6,699 nt of DNA from Candidatus Latescibacterota bacterium (GTDB lineage Bacteria; Latescibacterota; UBA2968; UBA8231), in NCBI GenBank assembly GCA_022825185.1, contig JAJDYK010000357.1, forward strand, positions 1 to 6,699, written 5' to 3'. The translations under genes and the position numbers were made by a program. Position 1 is the stretch's first letter, and the number at the start of each line of letters is the position of its first letter. The notes under the pieces are model-generated. The model did no database searches, was not told where the DNA came from, and was given only the letters and a program-made list of their open reading frames with translations. This document shows, in pieces, positions 1 to 5,232 of the stretch.

Positions 1-1044
1 GTCAAGCTCTGCGAGTTTGCTCGCTGCGTAGTCTTTGAAGCGGCTGTCTTTGACTGCTTGGTTGTACCAGCGCCGCGCCTCCTGTCGTTGGCCGAGCTGA
101 AAATGCGCGTCGCCCAGCAGCGCCTCGGCGGCTGGGTAGTCATCTTGGCAACTGGTGGCGCGCCGACCGAACTCAACGGCTTGGCGAAAGTTGCCCATGC
201 CGTAGTGAGCCTCGCTCAGTCGGTAATGCGTCTCGCAGTAGTCTTTGTCTAGATCGGCGGCCTTGTTCAGCGGGGCAATGGCCTCGTGGAAACGACCGAG
301 TTGGTTGAGCGCAATGCCGAGCAAGCGATGCCCTTCGGCGTACGTGTCGTCGATCTTTAGGGCATTTTGCAAAAGCGGCACCACGCCCTCTATATCGTCG
401 GTATTGAACTTCACCCGCGCCAAGTCGCCGTACGATTCCATGTACGTGGGGTCGGCTTCTATGGAACGCTGGTAGGTGACGACGGATTTGCCGTAGTCGC
501 GGTTGAGGCGCTGGATATCGCCGAGGGCGTTGTAGGGTCTGGCGTCGGTGGGATCGGCTGTTATGGCCTCGGCATAGGCCATAGCAGCTTTGTCTTTCTC
601 GCGCAGGCCGCTGTAGGAAAGGCCCATGATGTAGAGCGATTGGGCGTCGAGTACGCCAAGCTTTTGGCTATCGGTAAGATAGGTGATGACCTCGTTGTAC
701 TTTTTTTGCCGAAAGCTGTTGAGGGCGGCCTTTTTATAGAGTTGGGCTAGGGCCTTGGCGGACTTCTCCGGCTTGATGCCGAGGGCATGGGCTGCGGTAA
801 AACTGGCGATGGCTTTGTCGTACTCGTTGAGGGCCTTGTAGGAAATGCCGAGGACGTAGTGAGCGTTTCCGTAGGAGGAATCGGTCTCCACGGCCTTTTC
901 TAGATCGATGACGGCGTTGCGGTAGTTGCCCTTTTTGACCAAGTCGTAGCCTGTGCGGAAGTAGTCGAGGGCTTCGGGCGATTGGGCGAGGGCTGGGGCA
1001 CTCAAAAGCGCGAGCGCGAGACTGAGCAAGCGGCAGTACTGCAA
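1..1044 (-). CDS. Secreted TPR-repeat protein (3' end outside window)
   Basis: The reading frame is open for 348 codons from a TTG at 1044-1042 to the left edge, so the C-terminus is missing. The TTG start is supported by an AGGAG at 1053-1057, 8 bases upstream, and by the signal peptide it creates: hydrophobic residues 5-20 (LLSLALALLSAPALA) ending in an AxA-type cleavage site before QSPEA. The mature protein is built almost wholly of tetratricopeptide repeats, with recognisable units around residues 27-58, 60-90, 135-166, 169-200, 237-268, 271-300 and 305-336 (for example GNYRNAVIDLEKAVETD and GRFHEAIAPLNKAADLD). TPR arrays are protein-binding scaffolds, here probably periplasmic or outside the inner membrane. 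The gene sits 40 bases after the SelW-like gene and is probably cotranscribed with it. No catalytic domain is visible, and the specific partner is unknown. TPR identity is near certain; the start is likely. Confidence 0.9.
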   Translation of the reverse strand, partial: MQYCRLLSLALALLSAPALAQSPEALDYFRTGYDLVKKGNYRNAVIDLEKAVETDSSYGNAHYVLGISYKALNEYDKAIASFTAAHALGIKPEKSAKALAQLYKKAALNSFRQKKYNEVITYLTDSQKLGVLDAQSLYIMGLSYSGLREKDKAAMAYAEAITADPTDARPYNALGDIQRLNRDYGKSVVTYQRSIEADPTYMESYGDLARVKFNTDDIEGVVPLLQNALKIDDTYAEGHRLLGIALNQLGRFHEAIAPLNKAADLDKDYCETHYRLSEAHYGMGNFRQAVEFGRRATSCQDDYPAAEALLGDAHFQLGQRQEARRWYNQAVKDSRFKDYAASKLAELD

Positions 1045-1052
1045 AGCGGATT

Positions 1053-1057
1053 CTCCT
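1053..1057 (-). promoter_or_regulatory. Shine-Dalgarno that decides the TTG start of the TPR gene
   Basis: On the minus strand this reads AGGAG, 8 bases before the TTG at 1044. No ATG or GTG near it gives both this spacing and a signal peptide, so this site is the main argument for a TTG start. Confidence 0.7.
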
Positions 1058-1084
1058 ATAAAATGGTAAAAGGCGTGGGCGGGC

Positions 1085-1318
1085 TTAGCGGCGGGCGTCG
1101 AGTCGGGCCTTGACTTCGCCGTCGTCGGGAAAGCGGCCTTCTTGTAGCTTGGAAAAGATCAGTTCGCCATTGAGGCTGACTTCAAACCGCCCTCGGTCTG
1201 AGGGCACTAGCGAGAAGGCGGCGATGTCGGTCTTGTAGGCGACGAGTAGCTGTTCCGCCAAACTGGCGGCTCTGGTTTCGTAGCCTCAAGCAGAGCAGTA
1301 AATGAGTTCCAAGTTCAC
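1085..1318 (-). CDS. SelW/Rdx-family selenoprotein with CxxU motif (UGA read as selenocysteine)
   Basis: GTG at 1318-1316, TAA at 1087-1085. The frame has a single internal TGA (1288-1286, codon 11). Reading it as selenocysteine (U) gives 77 residues starting MNLELIYCSAUGYETRAA, with GRFEVSLNGELIFSK near residues 43-57 and EGRFPDDGEV near 60-69. This matches the SelW/SelT/SelH (Rdx) thioredoxin-like family: an N-terminal beta strand ending in YCxxC/U, then GY and RA, then a G-x-FEV strand, an ELI(F/W)S strand and a GRFP tail. The TGA falls exactly where the family has its second redox Cys or Sec. Length is normal for the family. The protein has no signal peptide, so it should be a cytoplasmic thiol oxidoreductase, with substrate unknown. 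It has its own promoter and Shine-Dalgarno, is followed by a SECIS-like hairpin, and leads the transcript that includes the TPR gene. The alternative is a recent TGC-to-TGA nonsense mutation, but the rest of the frame and the signals are intact. Confidence 0.88.
1255..1269 (-). promoter_or_regulatory. Candidate bacterial SECIS hairpin downstream of the Sec UGA
   Basis: On the minus strand CCGCCA (1269-1264) pairs with TGGCGG (1260-1255), a perfect 6-bp stem with a GTT loop, or 5 bp with an AGTTT loop. The stem begins 16 bases after the UGA. Known bacterial SECIS elements lie inside the coding sequence just after the UGA and carry a G, often GU, at the start of a small apical loop that SelB binds; this hairpin fits that description. 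No extended lower helix is evident. The assignment is inferred from position and shape. Confidence 0.65.
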
Positions 1319-1323
1319 GGGAA

Positions 1324-1331
1324 ACCTCCTT
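1324..1331 (-). promoter_or_regulatory. Perfect Shine-Dalgarno of the SelW-like gene
   Basis: The minus strand reads AAGGAGGT, fully complementary to the 16S rRNA tail, 5 bases before the GTG at 1318. It fixes the start of the selenoprotein and argues that this short frame is really translated. Confidence 0.85.
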
Positions 1332-1349
1332 GGGAATAGGGGTTGAAAA

Positions 1350-1378
1350 AGTATAAAAGTCCCTAGGCTCGTTGTCAA
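1350..1378 (-). promoter_or_regulatory. Sigma-70-type promoter for the selenoprotein-TPR unit
   Basis: On the minus strand TTGACA (1378-1373) and TATACT (1355-1350) are separated by exactly 17 bases: a perfect -35, and a -10 matching TATAAT at 5 of 6 positions. Transcription would start near 1342-1343, leaving a leader of about 25 bases before the GTG at 1318. Such a strong match suggests high housekeeping-type expression. No operator is obvious over it. Confidence 0.8.
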
Positions 1379-1512
1379 AAACGGCAAGTGGGTGCAGTGG
1401 ACGAGGTTATAGACGGCTCTTATCTTTATCATACATTCTTGAATGAGAATCAGCCTCGGCAAATTCCACAGACGGTTCCACCAATATCCACCTCATTGAT
1501 AGAAAACGCGGT
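1379..1512 (+). other. Divergent intergenic region upstream of the HEAT-his operon
   Basis: This noncoding stretch is more AT-rich than its surroundings and must contain the promoter of the five-gene plus-strand operon. The best -10 candidate is TATCAT at 1427-1432, without a good -35 at 16-18 bases; TGGACG (1398-1403) with TATCTT (1421-1426), spacer 17, is another weak pair. An imperfect operator-like inverted repeat, ATTCT-N6-AGAAT, lies at 1435-1450. There is no clear Shine-Dalgarno before the ATG at 1513. None of these signals is strong enough for a firm call. Confidence 0.4.
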
Positions 1513-2448
1513 ATGGCGGGCACTTTGTTCGACAAGCAAAAATGTGGCAGTGCGCGGCTCGCCCTTGGGGCCTTGCTAGTGGGCGCGAGCTTGGGCTTGG
1601 CGTGTGGAGGCCCCGCGCCGGAAGAGTATATTCGGCAGTTCAAAAGCCTGCAAAAAGCCGAGCGCGTCAAAGCCGCCAACCAGCTCATCCGCTTTGACGC
1701 CGACGAGGTCGTCCCCCTGCTGATTGAGGAAGCCGACTCCGGGTACATCCGCGTGCGGTTTGAGGTGATACAACTGTTGGGCCGCTTTAAGGACGAGCGC
1801 GCCGTGCCGACGTTGATCTCCGCCCTAAAAGATAAGTCGCCGAGGGTGGCGGCGGCCGCGGCGTGGGCATTGGGCGAGATTGGTGCGCCCGCCGCGCTCG
1901 CTCCGCTGCTCAAGTACGCGCGCGATCCCACGGTGGAAGTGCGCCAATACGTGCTCGGTGCGCTCGGGTCGTGCCATTCGTACGAAGCCGAACCGGCCTT
2001 GAGCGACTCGGCTTTCCGCGTGGTGCGCCGCGCCTTGCGTGCCCCCAAGCCCAAGTGGCGAGTCGCCGCCTTGCAGAGCCTGCGCGCTTACGGGTACCGC
2101 GACGCAGTGGAAGAAGTCATTCGCATGTCAGTGGATCCCTCGGACGAGGTGCGCTATGTCGCGGTGCAGGCCCTCGGCCAGATCGGCAGCGCCGCGCTCC
2201 GTCGGCCCGCCCGCAACGCCATCTACGAGGCCCTAGTGGTCGCGCTCGACGCCGACGAGTTGCAGAGTATCCGCAGCAAGGCCATGCACGCCCTCGCCGA
2301 GATGGGCGATAAGCGGGCCGTGCCGCACTTGCAGCAGCTAATGCGCGAGGGCACGGAAGAAGACCAAACCGCGGCGCGGCTAGCCCTGTACAAGCTAAGC
2401 CCCGAAGTTGCCGAAGCGATGAGACAAACTGAGTCAGGAGCGAAATGA
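1513..2448 (+). CDS. HEAT-repeat putative lipoprotein leading the his operon
   Basis: This gene encodes 311 residues. The N-terminus has Lys/Arg (residues 8-15), a hydrophobic stretch (16-30, LALGALLVGASLGLA) and Cys31 followed by GG, which looks like a lipoprotein signal peptide, although the lipobox (GLAC) is not ideal at -3. From about residue 45 to the end there are seven or so HEAT/PBS-lyase-type helical repeats with the usual pattern of Arg-Val/Ala-Ala...Leu-Gly-x-Ile/Phe-x-Asp-x-Arg-Ala-Val-Pro-x-Leu, for example VIQLLGRFKDERAVPTLISAL and WALGEIGAPAALAPLLKYA. Such repeats form protein-binding solenoids, here probably anchored at a membrane facing the periplasm. No enzymatic motif is visible. 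Its TGA overlaps the hisG ATG by four bases, so the two are translationally coupled. A role in histidine synthesis is not implied by the fold. ATG 1513 is the only reasonable start: the frame is open upstream to a TGA at 1444 but has no other start codon. Confidence 0.88.
   Translation: MAGTLFDKQKCGSARLALGALLVGASLGLACGGPAPEEYIRQFKSLQKAERVKAANQLIRFDADEVVPLLIEEADSGYIRVRFEVIQLLGRFKDERAVPTLISALKDKSPRVAAAAAWALGEIGAPAALAPLLKYARDPTVEVRQYVLGALGSCHSYEAEPALSDSAFRVVRRALRAPKPKWRVAALQSLRAYGYRDAVEEVIRMSVDPSDEVRYVAVQALGQIGSAALRRPARNAIYEALVVALDADELQSIRSKAMHALAEMGDKRAVPHLQQLMREGTEEDQTAARLALYKLSPEVAEAMRQTESGAK
2436..2440 (+). promoter_or_regulatory. hisG Shine-Dalgarno inside the HEAT gene
   Basis: AGGAG lies four bases before the hisG ATG at 2445, within the last codons of the HEAT gene. 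Together with the ATGA stop/start overlap it supports the hisG start and coupled translation. Confidence 0.7.
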
Positions 2449-3323
2449 AGGAACTGAAGATCGGCTTCCCGTCTGGGAGCTTGCAGGAGTCCACGTTTGA
2501 CCTGTTTGTCCGCGCTGGCTATCGCGTGCGGCTCGCGCCGCGCTCGTACGTGCCCGACATTGACGATCCCCAGCTTGCGGGCCTGATGTTCCGAGCGCAG
2601 GAAATCGCCCAGTACGTGGCGCGGGGCGTGGTCGATGTGGGCCTGACGGGCCGAGACTGGATCCTCGAAAGCGAGGCCGAGGTGATCGAAATCGGCGAAC
2701 TGACTTATAGCAAGAGCACGGCGCGGCCCTTGCGCTGGGTCATTGCCGTGCCCGAGGATTCGCCCATCCAATGCGTCGAAGACCTCGCGGGCCGCCGCAT
2801 CGCCAGCGAATTGATTGGCGTGACGCGCCGTTTTTTGCAGGATCGCGGGGTGGAGGCTGAGGTGGAGTTTTCGTGGGGCACGACCGAGGTCAAGGCCGGC
2901 ATTCCCGGGCTAGTGGATGCGGTCGTCGAGGCGACCGAAACGGGCACATCGCTCAAGGCCAACCGGCTGCGCATCGTCGATACGGTCTGCGAATCGACGC
3001 CGCGCTTGATTGCCAACAAGGCCGCGTGGGTCGATGGCTGGAAGCGGGAGAAGGCCGAGAATTTGTTGATGCTGCTCAAGGGCGCGCTCGAAGCCGAGCA
3101 CAAGGTCGGCCTCAAGATGAATGTGCCGCGCGCCCAGCTCGACCGCGTCATCGCCCGGCTGCCAGCCCTGCACACGCCCACGGTTTCCAGCCAGATGGAC
3201 GACGAATGGGTGGCGTTGGAAATCGTTGCTGACGAGCGCGTGGTGCGCGAGTTGATCCCCCCGCTCAAGCGGCTCGGGGCCGAAGGCATCATCGAATATC
3301 CGCTCAACAAGGTTGTGTACTGA
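2445..3323 (+). CDS. hisG: ATP phosphoribosyltransferase, long form (HisG_L)
   Basis: This enzyme catalyses the first, committed step of histidine synthesis: ATP plus PRPP gives phosphoribosyl-ATP and pyrophosphate, in the cytoplasm. The 292 residues are typical of the long form. The N-terminal catalytic lobes start KIGFPSGSLQEST and include GVVDVGLTGRDWILE (61-75) and EFSWGTTEVK (141-150). The PRPP-binding loop is DAVVEATETGTSLKANRL (158-175). Residues from about 210 onward form the C-terminal regulatory ACT-like domain (KVGLKMNVP, LPALHTPTVSS, GAEGIIEYPLNKV), the site through which histidine inhibits long-form enzymes. The enzyme therefore should not need HisZ. It overlaps the HEAT gene by four bases and hisD by one base (TGATG). 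The ATG at 2445 has an AGGAG and gives a normal N-terminus. Confidence 0.97.
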   Translation: MKELKIGFPSGSLQESTFDLFVRAGYRVRLAPRSYVPDIDDPQLAGLMFRAQEIAQYVARGVVDVGLTGRDWILESEAEVIEIGELTYSKSTARPLRWVIAVPEDSPIQCVEDLAGRRIASELIGVTRRFLQDRGVEAEVEFSWGTTEVKAGIPGLVDAVVEATETGTSLKANRLRIVDTVCESTPRLIANKAAWVDGWKREKAENLLMLLKGALEAEHKVGLKMNVPRAQLDRVIARLPALHTPTVSSQMDDEWVALEIVADERVVRELIPPLKRLGAEGIIEYPLNKVVY

Positions 3324-4621
3324 TGGTACCTATTGCGTCCTATCCCTCCGAGCCGCTCGCCGCGCCGCTCGCCGCCCTGCTGGCTCGCCGCCCCGAATCC
3401 GATCCCGAGATCGAGGACGCGGTGCGGGACATTCTGCGGCAGGTGCGGAAAGAAGGCGATGCCGCACTGTGCGCGCTGACGCAGCGCTTCGATGGCGTGG
3501 AGGTGTGCCAGTTGAGGGTGCCAGCGTCTGTGCTCGCCGAGGCCGAGGCTGCGCTCGATCCGAACCTGCGCGCTTCTATGGAGGCGGCGGTAGCCAACAT
3601 TCGCGCCTTCCACGAGCGGCAAAAGCTCAATTCGTGGTTTGTCGAAGACGGCGACGGGGTGATGCTGGGCAAAAAAATTACGCCCATTGAGCGGGTGGGA
3701 TTGTGCGTGCCGGCTGGTGAGGTGCCGCTGTTTTCGAGCTTGCTGATGACGGCCGTGCCCGCGCAGGTGGCTGGCGTGGACCAGCTCTGCGTGGTCACGC
3801 CACCCGTAGCGGCTGGTCGCCCGGCCCCGGTGATTGCGGCTGCCGCGCGCTTGTTGGGCATTGACGAAGTGTACGCCGTGGGTGGAGCGCAGGCCGTGGG
3901 TGCGCTGGCGTATGGCACGGAGAGCATTCCGCCAGTGCACAAGATCGTCGGCCCAGGTTCCCCCTATACGGTGGCTGCGCAGCGGCAGGTATTTGGCACC
4001 GTGGGCATCGCGCTGTTGCCCGGCCCGTCGGAAATTGTGGTGCTCGCCGACGCGGGAGCCGACCCGCGCTTGGTGGCCGCGGATTTGCTTTCGCAGGCCG
4101 AGCACGGCTGGGGAGTGGCGTGCGTGTGCATCACGGATTGCGCGGCCTTGGCGCGCCGCGTGCAGGAGGAGCTTGAAGCGCAACGAGCGGTGCTCCCGCG
4201 CTATTCAATTATAGATAGTGCTTTAGAAGAATACGGCGCAATTGTCGTGGTGCCTAACCTCGAAGTGGGGATTGAACTGCTCAATCGCCTAGCGCCGGAA
4301 CACGCCGAATTGCAGGTGGCCGACCCGTGGCGCTGGGTCGATTCCGTTCGCCATTGCGGCGCGCTGTTCCTCGGCGCGGCGGCTTCCGAGCCGGTTGGCG
4401 ATTACTTCGCTGGCACCAACCACGTACTGCCGACGCAAGGCGCGGCGCGCTATGCCTCGTCGCTGGGGTGGGCCGATTTCGTCAAGACGACGAGCATCAT
4501 CGCGTACACCCCAGAGCGCTTGGCCCACACGGCCGAGCACATTGCCCGCATGGCGCAGGCCGAGGGCTTGGAGGCCCACGCGCAGGCCGTCCGCATCCGC
4601 CAACAGGGGCCTACATCATGA
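3323..4621 (+). CDS. hisD: Histidinol dehydrogenase
   Basis: HisD performs the last two steps of histidine synthesis, oxidising L-histidinol through histidinal to L-histidine with two NAD+. The 432 residues match the family length. Key residues align with the E. coli enzyme: zinc ligands Gln258 and His261 (in LSQAEHG), Asp360 (VGDYFAGTNH) and His419 (LEAHA), and the catalytic pair Glu326-His327 (LAPEHAEL). Other landmarks are VGGAQAVGALAYGTESIP (187-203), GPSEIVVLAD (234-243) and GTNHVLPTQGAARY (364-377). Some usually conserved loops differ: GLCVPAGEVPLFSS where GLYVPGG-type is usual, GPGSPYTVA where GPGN is usual, and LLPGPSE where AGPSE is usual. The operon context and complete active site still favour HisD over related dehydrogenases such as the sulfonate-pathway HpsN group. 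The start overlaps the hisG stop by one base and the stop overlaps hisB by four. Confidence 0.95.
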   Translation: MVPIASYPSEPLAAPLAALLARRPESDPEIEDAVRDILRQVRKEGDAALCALTQRFDGVEVCQLRVPASVLAEAEAALDPNLRASMEAAVANIRAFHERQKLNSWFVEDGDGVMLGKKITPIERVGLCVPAGEVPLFSSLLMTAVPAQVAGVDQLCVVTPPVAAGRPAPVIAAAARLLGIDEVYAVGGAQAVGALAYGTESIPPVHKIVGPGSPYTVAAQRQVFGTVGIALLPGPSEIVVLADAGADPRLVAADLLSQAEHGWGVACVCITDCAALARRVQEELEAQRAVLPRYSIIDSALEEYGAIVVVPNLEVGIELLNRLAPEHAELQVADPWRWVDSVRHCGALFLGAAASEPVGDYFAGTNHVLPTQGAARYASSLGWADFVKTTSIIAYTPERLAHTAEHIARMAQAEGLEAHAQAVRIRQQGPTS

Positions 4622-5214
4622 GCGCAGATCGCCGCACGGCGCAGATTGTGCGCCAGACGACCGAGACTGAGATCGAGTTATCGCTGTGTCTCGATGGCAG
4701 CGGCCAGTGCCGCGCCGACACCGGCCTCGGCTTCTTCGACCACATGCTGCATGCTTTTGCGCGGCACGGCCTTTTCGACTTAGAGGTACAGTGCCGTGGC
4801 GATTTGCACGTGGATGCTCATCACACGGTGGAAGACGTGGGCATCTGCCTCGGCCAAGCCATTGCCCAAGCCCTCGGGGACAAGGCCGGTATCCAGCGCT
4901 ACGGCCACAGCTACGTGCCCATGGACGAAGCCTTGGCGCGGGCGGTGGTGGATTTGTCGGGTCGGGCCTATTTGGTCTTTGCCGCGGCTTTTAGTGAGGA
5001 GCGGGTCGGCGCGCTGGATGTGTCTTTGGTGCGGGAGTTTTTCTACGCGGTGGCCGATCAAGGCCGGATGAATCTGCATCTCGACCTCATACGCGGCCAC
5101 AATGCCCACCACGGCATTGAAGCGCTCTTCAAGGCGTTCGCCCGCGCCCTGCTGATGGCTGTGCAGCAAAGCGAGCGGGTCCAGGGCATTCCTTCGACCA
5201 AGGGCGTGCTCTGA
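4618..5214 (+). CDS. hisB: Imidazoleglycerol-phosphate dehydratase (monofunctional)
   Basis: HisB dehydrates imidazole glycerol phosphate to imidazole acetol phosphate. The 198 residues cover just the dehydratase; there is no fused HAD phosphatase as in E. coli. The manganese-binding signatures are present: GFFDHMLHAFARHG (38-51), DAHHTVEDVGI (66-76) and GHNAHHGIEALFKAFARAL (160-178), and the C-terminus ends IPSTKGVL as is standard. The start at 4618 overlaps the hisD stop (ATGA), has a weak AGGGG at 4605-4609, and gives the usual N-terminus RTAQIVRQTTETEIELSL. The frame is open upstream to 4327, but that extension is hisD sequence in another frame and is not part of the protein. The histidinol-phosphate phosphatase must be encoded elsewhere. 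Confidence 0.96.
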   Translation: MSADRRTAQIVRQTTETEIELSLCLDGSGQCRADTGLGFFDHMLHAFARHGLFDLEVQCRGDLHVDAHHTVEDVGICLGQAIAQALGDKAGIQRYGHSYVPMDEALARAVVDLSGRAYLVFAAAFSEERVGALDVSLVREFFYAVADQGRMNLHLDLIRGHNAHHGIEALFKAFARALLMAVQQSERVQGIPSTKGVL

Positions 5215-5232
5215 GGCGCGAGCTTGCCTCCC

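Noticed and set aside
58..750. Plus-strand open frames of 64, 76 and 127 codons
   Set aside because: They lie antisense to the continuous TPR gene, have no family features, and the minus-strand frame is clearly the coding one.
1286..1288. TGA read as Trp or Gly under an alternative genetic code
   Set aside because: TGA ends the HEAT, hisG, hisD and hisB genes at the expected family C-termini, three of them in stop/start overlaps, so it is a normal stop in this genome.
1435..1450. ATTCT-N6-AGAAT inverted repeat as a repressor operator or Fur-like box
   Set aside because: The arms are only five bases in an AT-rich stretch and match no specific operator well, so it is noted only within the intergenic entry.
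1443..1499. Possible his leader peptide MRISLGKFHRRFHQYPPH (3 His in 18)
   Set aside because: The His codons are not consecutive, no Shine-Dalgarno precedes the ATG, and only 13 bases separate its stop from the HEAT start, leaving no room for an attenuator. The high His content is probably chance.
1388..1579. Plus-strand GTG-start frame of 63 codons in the intergenic region
   Set aside because: It has no Shine-Dalgarno and no recognisable features, and it runs into the HEAT gene in a different frame.
2705..4183. Long minus-strand open frame (492 codons) opposite hisG and hisD
   Set aside because: It is antisense to two genes with complete catalytic motifs, and its translation is low-complexity, rich in His/Arg and Ser/Thr, with no family features. 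It is a by-product of GC-rich codon use.
4327..4617. Upstream extension of hisB to a 295-residue protein
   Set aside because: The extra 97 residues are Arg/Gly-rich translation of hisD in another frame. The family N-terminus and the ATGA overlap place the start at 4618.
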